64,000 nt of DNA, taken from positions 4,486,441 through 4,550,440 of the forward strand of contig CM039139.1 in the NCBI GenBank assembly GCA_022036555.1, written 5' to 3'. The notes under the pieces are model-generated. The model was not told where the DNA came from, ran no database searches, and worked only from the letters and a program-made list of their open reading frames with translations. The translations under genes and the position numbers were made by a program. The DNA is from Microstegium vimineum. Taxonomy: Eukaryota > Streptophyta > Magnoliopsida > Poales > Poaceae. This document shows, piece by piece, positions 48,354 through 59,745 of the stretch (positions are counted from its first letter, which is position 1; the number at the start of each line of letters is the position of its first letter).

Positions 48354-48709
48354 GTGTTTGGATTAAAGGCTAGTTTGATAATAAATTATTTTTATAAATC
48401 ATCTAAATATATCCATGTGGATCTTATTTTAAAGTATTTATTGTAACGAATTCAATGGTGTAATCAGAATTTTATTTGGATATTTGCTTTGTGAGTTATA
48501 ATATTTTTTTGTAGTTGCATATGAGGTGGGTCTCACGTTCCACCACAACCAGCCCAAACTAGCCCAAATAATCACCTCTTTGGAGAGCTAGTTTTTTTGG
48601 ATGGGCTAGTTACAACTAGCCCAAACTAGCTCTCCTGTTTGGATACTTTTGGGCTAGTTAGGTGCAAACTAACCCAAACTACCTCTAGCCCTGGGATCCA
48701 AATAAGACC
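48256..48709. mobile_element. Tourist-like MITE, about 454 bp
   Basis: Ends GGCCCTGTTTGGATC (left) and GGTCTTATTTGGATC (right, reverse complement), flanked by ATT (48253-48255, 48710-48712). AT-rich, non-coding, with CTAGCCCAAACTAG-type internal repeats. The superfamily (PIF/Harbinger) is inferred from 3-bp duplication and end sequence. Confidence 0.7.
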
Positions 48710-50816
48710 ATTGTATTGTAGGTGTCCTGCGTTGCTTTCATCCGCTGGCGCTGGCACCGCCTCTTGTGTGCTCTTCTTCCCTGACGTAGATTCGGTTTCA
48801 ATTCGAGGGCTTTCCAGAGTGCACTTTGATGCATTATGTCGAAAACTACTAGTCAGGCAATCGATCAGTCTGTCCGTGCAAGATGGCCAGCCAGCCAAGC
48901 ATTCAATTGAATCTAGGGACACCACTGAGAAATGGCGTTGAGGATCGATCCCTCCTAATAATAATAAGCGACGTGCACAAGGCCACAAATTATTTTCTTT
49001 TCTCTTCTCTCTCTGTATATAGTTTCACGGATGATGCTTCACGGCGTAGTATTACAGCTCTTTATTGTCGATATAAGGCAGTAATACTACTTGATGCACC
49101 CCCACATTACCATTGAGCGTCGTCACCTCGTGTAAAACGACAGGATTTGCTAGGAGGAATTCAGAGGAATCACCTGCGATGCGAAGTACTACTACTACTA
49201 CGTACTTATATTCACGTACCAGTGTACTGTACTGTATTACAAGACGTCAATGTCAGAGCCATACCGTCCGATCCTGATACCCCCAGGCAGACGACGCAGG
49301 GCAGCGGCGGCATTGATGCCATCCACCCGACGCCTGCCACGATATTTTTGTAGCAACAGTGGGAACCTGGACCCTCCGAATTCATCTCGACATGTTCTGC
49401 TCGATCTACCAAACGGGCGAGACGAGAGATTATCCTACTGCCAAGCTAGGCTGGCGCCGGGTCGGTCGCTGGGAGGGCCAAAGTGCAAGCAAGGTTTCGA
49501 GAAAATTCGCGGGTCCGCAAGGAGGCAAGGGATGCCCAGAAAGTGCGTGCGGACGTCTGGGTAGCTCGGCCACTGAAACTGAAAGGCAACGGGGCAGGTT
49601 GTGGACTGTGGTGGTCTGCAGTGGATCCGTCTCTCCGGTTCACTGATCAGCAGTTATCAGTCCTCTCTGGCTGCTTCGCGACCTGCCCTGGATTATGGCG
49701 CGCGCGCGAGGGGGCCGGCCGAGTCATCAGTGGTGGCGCCCGTGCCATCCATCCATCGGCAACGCAGCGTGAAATATGGCGCGAGAGGGGGCTCCAGATT
49801 GTACTGGACCGAAGCGAGCCCTGCCGCCACATGAGTACATGATTGCGCCGCTGCCTGCCTGCCTGCTGTCCAATGCAGGCGGGCACGTACGAGTAGTAGA
49901 TGCCAAGAGAAGGGAGGCGACGGGGGCCCGTGCTCCCTTCCCGAGACACGCCATGTGAGCATACGTGCGCTCCCCTGCCTGCCTCCCGCTGTGCCTCTGC
50001 TCCGCCCAGGACCCGCCGGAGCCCCTCCAAAGGGGGAGACAATTATTAGACACGGCGGGAGCGGGGAGCGCCCCTCCGCTCCAGTGGGCACGGTGTAGCT
50101 TGCCGGTCCTCAAGCTGCATTTACACGGCTCAAGATTGCGAGCAAGAGAAACGAAAGAAAGAAACGGGGCCAGACAGTTTGGTGCGCAATTGCCGCGAGC
50201 CGCCCCCGGCCGACTCCAACAAACAACCATCAACCGTAGGCGCATCATCATGTGTGCAAAAGTGAGGGAATCTGGCAAAAGAATGGAGGACGCCATGCTG
50301 ATGATGTTTCCCGACAACCCCAAAAAAGCAATCAGGCTATGCACGGGCCGCAAATTATGGTGCTTTAGATGACAGCAGGATGAACAACAAAGCCACGAAT
50401 CATGACGCAAATCACGCATGTACAACCAAGACCCGAACATGGGCTGTTGCATCGAGTCTCCAGTTTTGTTGACACCCAAAATTTCCTTAGCCGCTACAAA
50501 CCCAAAAGAAATGGGACAGAGCAGAGGACATTAGTCAGCAGCCACACATAAATATACATATACAGCAAACGATGACGACAGTAGCGTCACCCACAGGTGT
50601 GCGCATCAGATCTACACCGTGAAACCCCATCAAGTAAAAAACAGAGGACGAGACGAACCAGTAGAGTTAGGCGTCCCCTTCGTCGTGATCGTGATGAAGC
50701 ACAGCAGCGTTCTGGCCGCTGCCTGCTGCGTCTTGACAGGCAAGGTGACCCACCCTCGGATACCTCTCCTTGAATTTTTCCTCCCAATCTTGCAACATCT
50801 CCAGCTCATCGGGGGC

Positions 50817-51054
50817 TTAGAGCGTCCGCAATGGTTAACTATTTGGCTAGCTAGATGTGACATGACAAGCAAAAAGTAGGAGAGAGAGTAGTCACTAGCT
50901 ACAAGCCAATAGTCTATCTATTTCACGTAGCCCAAGACTATGTGAGAGAAGCATATGGGTCCAGTGATATAAAATAGTCTTTGTTATTGTCTCTCACCTC
51001 CACGTCAGCTCACCAAATAGCTAGTCCTAGCTATTCCTATTGCGGATGCCCTTA
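50817..51054. mobile_element. Tourist-like MITE in coding exon 2 of the steroid-binding protein gene
   Basis: Ends GAGCGTCCGCAATGG (from 50820) and GGGCATCCGCAATAGG (from 51051, minus strand), with TTA duplicated at 50817-50819 and 51052-51054. 232 bp, AT-rich, non-coding. The 3-bp TTA site and GAGC-type ends indicate PIF/Harbinger. It contains a good splice donor (TTG|GTGAGC, about 51013) and pyrimidine-rich acceptors in the minus orientation. Confidence 0.88.
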
Positions 51055-52426
51055 GGCCGTCCAAATCCCCGGTGAGGTCATTTGGGTCAAATGACATCAA
51101 TGCCAGGGCCCGGGTTGCATCCCTCCCAGCAAACAAGGAATATGGTCCCTGAGGGCCATAAAAGAGCCTGAGGGGAAAATATCAGGGAACACAATCATGA
51201 CTCTGTGAACAGGGGGGAAAAACCATATACTATCCGGTAATGACACGGACAAACAAAGGGCACAGCATGTACTATGTGTCTATGTATGATAGTTATCAGA
51301 GAAAATTGCAGAATCTGACAAAATGCATACATTCTGCTTGTGCATAATAAAGTGATAAACAAATCTTGGCTCAAATGTCATGTGCAAGTAGGAAGCATGT
51401 TCATATATCATCAACAGCAGCGAGAACACATTGCACAAGTGTCAAGCTCAAATATGAGAATTAGAATCCAAACAGAAGCATTTTGTGCAAAATTATTTGA
51501 AGGACATAATCTATATACCTAGCTCCTTGGCAGTAGCCAGTATATGGGCCAAAGGAACACCCAACTAGAAAACCAAAGCATCAGTTCTAGAATCTAGACA
51601 GTCAACAAATACAAATATGCTTGTTGCCTGTCGAATCAGCAGCCTAGCTAAACAAAGAAAGGAATCAAGGGTACCCGACAGTAGCTATATACACTACTCA
51701 TTGCAGGCTACAGGATAAAAAATAGTGACCAAACAAAAGTAGCAGTACTACTCTCTATACAAATGTAGAGCTGAAAGGGGTGAGATGGCACATGATAAAT
51801 TATATCACCCAGACAGCAACGAGCAAACAAATGGAACTGAAGAACCAAGATGCATAAAGCAGTCAGATATGTAAATATTGATACTGCAGAAGATAAGGGG
51901 GGAACCAGTAAAGGTAGTTTGGTACACCAGGATACCATAGTAATGGATACAAAACTGAAATGCAGTGTACACTAAATATGATGGTATTTGGACCCAGTAA
52001 TTTCAAAAGAAAGCATCGATTGGAGTCCAAATGAAAACTTCATCAAAACATTACAGAAATCAGATCACCCTGAAGTAAACAAGGGAATTTAGCTTCAAAG
52101 CTGCCAGAAGTAGTTCAGGCAGACAAGGTAAGCATAAAACTTGTTTTTGTTTTACAATTACGATTTCTCTATAATGAAGCTAAACAAGGTGTTGTCCTCC
52201 ATAACATTGCATTATAGGTTAAATTCTAAACTGATAGCTTCCATGAGATGAATGCTAAATATCTATCCACTGAGTATTACAATCAAGGAAACTAATGTAA
52301 CAGATTTAATACTTAACTAATTTTAGAATATAGCTATACTGGAACTGATAAAATATTTTACATCAAACATGAAAGATCGAGCATCTCCACCAGATATCCT
52401 ATCCAATCCCCTATACTTAGAAACAA

Positions 52427-52922
52427 CTCCCTCCATTCTAAATTATAAGTCATTCCAAGAATCTTGGAGAGTCAAAACATCTCAAGTTTGACTAAAATTA
52501 TAAAGAAAATTATAAAGATGTATGACATTAAATATGTATAGTATGAAAATATAATTGATGAAGAATCTAATGATACTTAGTTGGCATCATAAATGTTATT
52601 CTATTATCATATAAATTTAGTCAAACCTGAGATACTTTGGCCCTCTTTGGCACAGCTCTTGGGGGGCTCCGGCTCCTCCCCCATCAGCTCAGTAGCGACA
52701 CTATTCAACACTGTAGCAAAGAGCCGGTTCGGAAATCGAGGCAACAAATGAACTGAGAAGAGGAGCCGGAGAAGCCATGTCTTGAAGCTCCTCCGGCTCC
52801 TTGCTACAGTGACGCTACAGTGACAAACAGTAGCAGGAGCTGGAGCCCCTAAGAGTTGTGCCAAAGAGGGCCTTTAGCTCTCCAAGATTCTTGGAATGAC
52901 GTATAATTTGGGATGGAGGGAG
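52427..52922. mobile_element. Stowaway-like MITE (middle of the nest)
   Basis: CTCCCTCCATTCTAAATTAT at 52427 pairs with CTCCCTCCATCCCAAATTAT at 52922 on the other strand. The inverted match continues through GTCATTCCAAGAATCTTGGA. Right flank is TA; the left flank has lost it. Tc1/mariner-type. Interrupted by a third MITE. Confidence 0.88.
52639..52872. mobile_element. Inner MITE of the nest
   Basis: Ends GGCCCTCTTTGGCACAGCTC and GGCCCTCTTTGGCACAACTC (other strand), flanked on both sides by TTT. 234 bp, GC-richer than its host element. A 3-bp duplication suggests PIF/Harbinger. Confidence 0.85.
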
Positions 52923-54240
52923 TAGTATTTTAGGACGATGCTACAACAAATCTCCTATTTTATCTCCTAAACCTATAATTTTTAAGACATCTCCTAAAAG
53001 AAGCACCCTCTCTCCCAAGTAAAGAAGACAACCCCCTCTCCCCTATTCCTAAAGAAATATAGGAGACAAATTTTAGGTAATTTGCTGAAGCAATAATCTC
53101 CTCTATCCGAACTTGATTCTTGTATATGCGTATTTAAAATCATGTAAAACACCCATGTAAAAACATCTCTATTCTTCTTAATGCAAATACGAGCAAATTT
53201 TTTGCGTGATTGAGAAAAAAAGGGTACTCTCTTAAAGCAGTTTATAGGAGATGCAATATAAGAGATCTGGTGGAGAATCAGAGATGCTCTAACCTAGATA
53301 CTGTGCATATTTCTCATCAAACATGAAACATCTGACCTAGAATCCTAGATACTGGTGCATCTCTGTATGTCATTCCATAATCAAAATTGAGCTACAGCCT
53401 GCAATACTGACCGTTGACATAATATATGCATCTCATTTTCTAGTTAAACCAAACCATTTTGAGGAACTGCTCAGGCACCCTATGTACCTATAAACCATAA
53501 CTCAAAGGTCTAAGTGGCACCCAATACCGTTATATGTCTGCACCTGCTCCGCATTTGAATTAATAAGCTCAGGCCTCATGGTTCTTTTTATATCCGACTA
53601 TGCCTTACAGTTTCTGCATCAAATGGACCGTCCGCATCACTAGTTTGGGCAAATCACAATCTACCAACTAACTCCATGCAGCAGCTCAAGCTATTCACCT
53701 TAATGCAGACCATATCACCGTCCAACGTAGAACAGCTATTGCCACTTCATAACTAGTTTGCGCAATTAGCACTACCTATTCGATTCCTATAAACAGTTTC
53801 AGCTTGAAACGAAATGATGTTACAGTAGCAGATTCTGTTCGATGGGCAGGGCAGCGTATCAGGCCGCATCCCGACCAAATCGGAATGAGCGTAATGGAGT
53901 GCAATCCTCACCTCCCGCGGGAGACGTCGTAGACCTGGCCGCGGATGGCGATGAGGATCTGCTTGGCGGGGTCCTTGCCATCGTACGCACTGAGCTGCTC
54001 GAGCGTGACCTCGCCCACCTCCACGGGGTCCGGATACACGAAAGGCATCGGCTCCTCTTCCTCCTCCTGTGCCTTCTCCCCTTCATGCTGCTGCTGGGGC
54101 GGCTTGGGAGGCGGCGCGGGTGCGGGGGCGACGAAGAGGGAGGAGACGAGGAGGTAGGTGGCCACCATGAGGGCGAGGATGGTGGCGGCGGCCCCGGGCG
54201 TGAGGCCCGTGTAGGCCTGCAGGGCCTCCGCGATCTCCAT

Positions 54241-54960
54241 TAGAGTTCGCTGGCTGCGACCGCGAGGGCAAGCCTACTTGGGTTTTGGGAGGTGGAAGGA
54301 GGCGGGGTAGGTGCTGCTGTTGACTCGGTGACTTCGCACGCGGAGAGCCGGCGACGACGGAAGCGGAAGGGAAAGGAGCTGCTGCGTTTTGGACGGGTCG
54401 GCAGCCGGGCGACAGCGAGTGGCAGCGCAAAAGCGGCAGACGGCGGAAAAAGTGGCACCTGTGTCTGAGCACCTGCGCGTAATAAGCCAGCCGCAACTGG
54501 CATCGGGCCCGACAGCGTTGTTGGGTTGGGCCAGATTGGGCCGTGCCGCGTTTGTTAACGCGAGCGGTGTATAGAATAGGAACCTAAACTTCACTGCCGC
54601 ACGAACGTTCTATCATAGAACGGACGTGCAGGCGGAGCGGCCCAGCCCACACCACGTCGCCCCCTGTGCGGCACACGTACACACGCCGCACAGGGACCCG
54701 CCGCCGCCCACCCCGACACGCGCGGTCGTCTGCCCACCGCGACACCGCCCACCCCCTCCGCGCGGCCCTCCTCCTCCGACTGGATCCGCCGCCGCCGCCG
54801 TCCAGCATGGCCGCCGTGCCCCCCTCTAAAACAAAAAAAACATCAGAAACATGAAACATCAGAAAAACAATACTTGCAGCATATCTCTAATAGCACATGA
54901 AACATGCGTCTGTACCCCCCAACTGTAACACCAGATCTAAATTTATGAAACAAACTGGAA
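54241..54960. other. Promoter region of the steroid-binding protein gene and GC-rich flank
   Basis: About 54,241-54,560 is GC-rich upstream sequence of the minus-strand gene. From 54,600 the CCGCC-rich segment begins that belongs to the repeat block to the right. No gene. Confidence 0.5.
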
Positions 54961-55900
54961 AATAAAAATGAAACATTGGATTTGGAGGGGCTAGGGCAAC
55001 ATCAGAGAAACATCATCATCATATGTTGCGAAACATTGAAAAATAAAAAACTGAAACACGAGTAAAACACTTAGAGAAACATTAGATTCAGAGCGGGGTG
55101 TGAGGAGGGGGAGGGGACACATCAGAGAAACATCTCATCATTTATGCGTGAAACATTCACAATGGAGCACTGAACCACCGACGGAACATCACAGAAACAT
55201 TGGATCTGGAGAGAGTAAGGGCAACATCAGAGAAACATCGTCATCATATGTTGTGAAACATTGAAAATGAGAAACTGAACCATCAGTAAACACTTAGAGA
55301 AACATTAGATCCAGAGTGGGGTAGGAGGAGGGGGAGGGGACACATAAGAGAAACATCTCATCATCTATGCGTGAAACAATGAAAATGGAGCACTGAACCA
55401 CCGGCGCAAACACCAGAGAAACATTTGAATCCAAAATGGGGAGGGCAACATCAGAGAAACATCGTCATCATATGTTGCGAAACATTGAAAATGAGAAACT
55501 GAACCACCAATAAAACACTTAGAGAACATTAGATCCAGAGCGGGGTAGGAGGAGGGGGAGGGGACACATCAGAGAAACATCTCATCATCTATGCGTGAAA
55601 CATTTAAAATGGAGCACTGAAACACCGGCGCAACATCAGAGAAACACATTGAATCCAGAGGGAACACATCAGAGAACATCATCATCATGTGTGACGAAGC
55701 AACCTAGAGGGGGAGGAAAAGAGGAACACGGGAGGAGCGCGAGGGGGGAGGGGTCCAGTGGATCCGGTGGATCCATGACGTCTGCCACCGCTGCTGGATC
55801 CGGTGGAGATTCGCAAACACCAGAGAAAACATTGAATCCAAAGGGGGAGAGGGCAACATCAGAAATCATGTGTACTGGTATGTCGTGGGAGAGGGTAGAG
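54961..55900. repeat. Tandem repeats of about 225 bp rich in GAAACAT
   Basis: The phrase AGGGCAACATCAGAGAAACA starts at 54993, 55218 and 55442, with a shortened copy at 55850. Each unit also contains CATATGTTGnGAAACATTGA and GGGGAGGGGACACATnAGAG. No domain is encoded. The GC-rich flanks 54,640-54,830 and 55,970-56,330 may be ends of the same unclassified element. Confidence 0.85.
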
Positions 55901-57250
55901 GAGAGAAGGAGAGAGGAAAGAGGAAGAAGAGGCTTACCTTGGCCGGCGCCTCCGGATCCGGCGGATCCATGGCCGCCGGCGAAGGATCCAGCCATGGGTG
56001 AGAGAGGAGAGGAGGAGGTGGTGAGGTGCGCCTGAGAGAAGTGCTAGGGCGTGCGCGCAATCTCGACGCGCCTGTGGTGGCGTGCGGATGGCGGACGGCG
56101 TGGGAGAACCACCACCAGCGGCGACGGGGGAGGGAGCTGGCCGCGGCGTGCGCAACGGCCACCACCACCCGCAGCGGCGGAATGGCGGATCTGCGGGAGG
56201 GACAGCGAGTGGGCGGGCGGAGTGGGCGAGGCGGGGTGCCCGTGCGAGTGCGACGCCCGGGGAGGAGGCGCGGCCGACTCGGGGTGTTTGATGGGCCGTG
56301 TGCGCTCGCGTTCGACGGGTCGAACGTACGCAACGTACGCAACTCAACATTACCGAACTTCATTTCATATGCTACCTCCATCTTGACGTGATTCTCGCTT
56401 TTTAAGTAGTCACAAACATTTTTAAGTTTAACTAATTTATCAAAAATATACTAACATTTATGATAAAACAAACTTTAAAATAGAATGATAGGATTAGATT
56501 AGCATCCCAGAGCCCGTCCAGTTTATCGCATCACCATTTCATGCATGCTTACAGCCATTTCATGCGTAGTAGCTTTGGCAAATGCTTGGTGTCTCTTCTC
56601 TCTTGAACAGTTGCCAGCGACTGGCAGATGATACCCATCCAGCTAAAATCCGTACCCGTTTAATCGGTTTAATGAAACCTCAAGCAACAAAACTTAGCAA
56701 AACTCGTGGAACTAATTAACGGTCATGCAAAAGCATCTCTCAGGCACGGAGCAGGCCTGCTTCTTGTGGTTTTGGATGGCCTTAAGAATGATTGCAAATG
56801 GGAAACCAATGTTTCTACAGGATAGGACATTATTTAAACTAATTTTGCAAATAACAAGCGATGATGTGCAAAATCAGCTGCAACATATGGAACAAAAGCT
56901 CACAACAGACATGAGGACTTTATTAAGGGCACATTGAACAAGAGGAAGAATTCCAGCAACATCTATTCTGGCACTGCAAAAAAAAAAGAAAAAAAAGAGC
57001 AAATTATATTTTTGCAGCCAAACTAGCAATTTTGCTATTTGGGTACCGATTTCTTGTGCATGCCCAGCAACACTAGTCAGTACGAAATTGAGAACGATAG
57101 TACATCACTTTAAGATTCACCCGGAATTAGTTTGGTACAGCCCTTCAGATTCCTCCAGTCAGAACTAAAAATCAAAGAGAAAAAAAGCGACAAATAACAA
57201 GAGAATCGTGTATATATGCCAGAGAATGTGCACTGCCCTGGTTGTGTGGT
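55901..57250. other. Intergenic, no gene recognised
   Basis: GC-rich to about 56,330 with overlapping frames on both strands (Arg/Pro-rich, composition-driven), then AT-rich. A short open frame at 56725-56937 has no recognisable family or splice context. Confidence 0.5.
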
Positions 57251-57265
57251 CAGTGAAATTCCTTA

Positions 57266-57374
57266 AATGGATTGCTGAGTTACAAGAATATGATTTTCAG
57301 GTTTCAGTAGCCAGAAATGTCATATTCTTGTAACTCAGCAATCCATTGAACTTTCTGGCTACTGAAACCTGAAA
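57266..57374 (-). repeat. Interleaved perfect inverted repeats (A-B-A'-B') in the guanylate kinase 3' flank
   Basis: A (57266-57293, 28 bp) is the exact reverse complement of A' (57320-57347), and B (57295-57317, 23 bp) is the exact reverse complement of B' (57352-57374). Stem A-A' encloses B and stem B-B' encloses A', so as RNA the stems form a pseudoknot or alternative hairpins. It starts 89 bases beyond the kinase stop codon, likely in the 3' UTR. Confidence 0.9.
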
Positions 57375-57462
57375 GTCATTTCATCACGCTGCAGCAAACT
57401 TGGACAGACAAATTTCCTTTAAGCAGACGAAGACACTAGGCATAAATCACATGATCTTTAGC

Positions 57463-59745
57463 TTAGATATTGACATGCCGCTTGTCAATTTTAGCCTTCT
57501 CAGCATCAATGATTGACTCCACCTGTTTAACAGCCTCCTCAAGTTTCCCTTCTGCATTTACAACCACATAATCAAAATTCTTCATGCGTTTCACCTCCTC
57601 CCTGGCTGTTGCAACTCTGACAAGAAGCATATCTGATGTTTCTGTTTTACGATGGATTAGCCTTTTAACAAGTGCCTCTTCACTTTCAGCAACTAAAAAT
57701 ATGAAAACTGCAGATTCACCAAGTATCTGTCTTAAAGTTGCTGCTCCTTGAATGTCCACTCTCAGAACAATGTCAAAGCCTTTAGCCATGTAGTCACGAA
57801 TCTAGATGAAAAAATGAACATGTATGAGAACCTTATGTAGGTAGACCACGCCTTGAGTTTTCGCACAAAGAAAGGGCAACTTCTTCAGTCATGTCCAGAA
57901 TTTTACCCCAAAATACAGACATAATTTCTTAGGCTCTACTGTGTAGGTGGACTGCATTCAGTCCATTGTGGTTTTTAACCCAAAATAAACAATTTCCATT
58001 CCATTTCCAGGGAGTACTATGAAACTAATGTCAATACATATTAGCAGATTCTTTCAATCAAGTCGATGTAACTGAAACTGAGTAAAGTGAGTAAACGACA
58101 CACAGTACTACAGAATGCTAGAGACAGTGAAACTAGAAAGCCAGTAAGCAACATTTTTGCCAAAATTCATAGAATTAAGGCAATACTCTATAAGACGTTG
58201 AGATTTTTCAACCTTCAATCAAGCACCATAGATCAAGTTCAATTGATCAGTTTATAATAGGCAAAAATCAAACAGCAGATTAAAACACATTGCACATGTA
58301 CTAGTCATCAGCATGCTCAAGTCATGGTATGGCATTCCCTGCTGTACCCCATAACTCGACTTGACATATCTAGATATTTGTGGCCTACATGGTTTGAACT
58401 TCGAACAGCTCTGCTTGGCATAAAAAGTGGAGTGTGCCCTTTTCTTAGCTTTTTATGGGGTGAGCTTGGGTAAGCCATAAGAATATTTTAATCTAGACAG
58501 CTCTGAAATAGTATACTGTAACTATTCCTGTATATAAAGCACTAAACAAAACTAGCAAGTAGCAACGCATGAAGCAGATAATAAAAACAAGTTTTTACCA
58601 GGCAATGTTTACATTATTTAATTATTGTGTGATATAAGTTGCATTTTTACTAGCAATTAGGTCAACTGTACAAATTCATGTGCATTTATTTTTTGGGGCA
58701 AAAAAATTGATAGTGATATGATGGTTTCTCCACTGAATTTCTAACTTCTATGGTTATTTACATCACTTAGGTCTGCAGTGCCATTGGCAAAATTCCAGCC
58801 ACACTATTTTTCCGCAATGATACATCAGATTGAGTTGTTCATACTGAATAGTCATAACATTGTAAGTGCATATGTAAACCATTGTTAGTGCATATGGTCA
58901 TTGTAAACCGCTAGGTACTACTTTCCTAAATCTTAACCTATCCAACATGTGTATGCACACCAATCTGCAGGCAAGAAACCGTTCTGATGTAAACATATAT
59001 AATAATGATTTAACCACGATAGAATACCTGCTGTTTGGGGATCCCCTTGTACTCCCCATAAACAAGTGCATACTCAAGCAACTCCTCCCTCTCAATCATC
59101 GTCAGGAATTCCTCCTTACTGACAAAGTAATAGTCTTTCCCGTCAACTTCACCTGGCCTCATCGCCCTGCTGGTTGCGGTGACAACGAAATGGATCCCTT
59201 CCCTCTCCTCTTGCAGTCTCTGCAGAACAAGAACAACCCACACCCGACATTGTAAACCCAATCAGAAACCAATGGCTCGCAGCAAAGGTGAGTGGGGTTA
59301 GGGATCGCAATGAGGTGTCACCTTGATGACTGCGTCCTTGCCAACACCGCTGGGCCCGCTGATGACGAGGATCATCGGCTGCGGCGGCGGCGCCAGCGGC
59401 TCGGAGCTGAACGTGGTGCCCAGCGCCGCCTCCAACCCCCTGAACAGTTGGCCCTGCAGCGCAGTGGCACAGGATGCAACGCAGGGCGCTTAGGCGGTCC
59501 CAAGGGGCAAAACTGTCAAGAATCTAAGCATGTGACTCAAATACCTTGTCAGCGCCGGCATGAGGAGGAGGCGGCGGCGGCGGGGGACGGTGCGAGGAGT
59601 GCTGCCACCCGGCGGAGGAGGAAGACATGAGGCGGCGGGGCGTGGGGCGGGGGGGCGGAGGGGCGGTGCAAGGAGGAAGGGGCTGGCCCCGTACGAGCGA
59701 GGGGGCACGGGAGAGGGCGCAGCAGAACCTTCGCGAGAGAAGCAT
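57463..59745 (-). CDS. V2: Organellar guanylate kinase (rice V2-like)
   Basis: Phosphorylates GMP to GDP with ATP. The rice counterpart V2 works in plastids and mitochondria and its loss gives virescent seedlings. Four exons: 59745-59545, 59453-59322, 59219-59028, 57801-57463, all GT-AG, phase 0, 287 residues. Residues 1-67 are a Ser/Arg/Pro-rich transit region (MLLSRRFCCALSRAPSLVRG). P-loop ISGPSGVGKD is at about 97-106. The GMP-binding region is TSRAMRPGEVDGKDYYFVSK (about 127-146) and EYALVYGEYKGIPKQQ (about 160-175). Lid and adenine parts follow (VDIQGAATLRQILG, RLIHRKTETS), ending KRHVNI. No damage is visible. A second in-frame Met at residue 40 could give a shorter form. The symbol is by close resemblance to the rice protein. 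Confidence 0.94.
57802..59027 (-). other. Intron 3 of the guanylate kinase gene
   Basis: 1.2-kb AT-rich intron between CAG|GTATTC and CATCTAG. No gene or clear transposon seen inside. Confidence 0.8.

Larger units (their letters stand above)
44900..50666. other. Intergenic, repeat-rich
   Basis: Starts with F-box upstream sequence including a lone Stowaway-like end (tactccctccgtaatttt, near 44908). A CACC-rich block at about 45,480-46,480 resembles the insertion in ERGIC3 intron 4 in style and is probably transposon-derived. A MITE is at 48256-48709. GC-rich stretch 49,250-50,090 has overlapping open frames without motifs. The end is 3' flank of the steroid-binding protein gene. No gene recognised. 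Confidence 0.5.
52379..53289. mobile_element. Outer MITE of a nest (GAGCATCTC ends)
   Basis: GAGCATCTCCACCAG at 52379 and, as reverse complement at 53289, GAGCATCTCTGATTC; a CACCAGAT-like phrase follows on both sides. Flanks do not give a clean TTA duplication. Interrupted by a Stowaway element. Confidence 0.6.
51168..53911 (-). other. Intron 1 of the steroid-binding protein gene
   Basis: Donor GGGAG|GTGAGG at 53911 and acceptor CCCCTCAG at 51168; the junction restores an Arg codon in phase. It holds three nested MITEs and AT-rich sequence, no gene. Confidence 0.85.
50667..54240 (-). pseudogene. Membrane steroid-binding protein (cytochrome b5-like MAPR family), interrupted by a MITE
   Basis: MSBP/MAPR proteins bind haem or steroids and modulate membrane-receptor signalling. 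Exon 1 (54240-53912) starts MEIAEALQAYTG, has a membrane helix at about residues 18-38, a Pro/Glu-rich hinge, and the first half of the cytochrome b5-like domain (VTLEQLSAYDGKDPAKQILI, IRGQVYDVSRGR). The intron runs 53911-51168. Exon 2 starts 51167 in phase (LFYGPQGPYSLFAGRDATRA ... DPNDLTGDLDGL). At 51052 a 232-bp MITE begins. Beyond it the domain resumes (DELEMLQDWEEKFKERYPRV) and ends with stop 50667. Read through, the MITE adds about 15 residues and a TGA, deleting the domain's last helix and tail. The resumed part is also one base out of frame at G5 50811-50815. Without MITE and extra base the gene would encode 197 residues. Possibly still expressed as a truncated protein or through new splicing. 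Confidence 0.85.

Noticed and set aside
54961..55680. Repeated units as a CRISPR array
   Set aside because: Units are about 225 bp in a plant nuclear context; the spacing and lack of cas genes exclude CRISPR.
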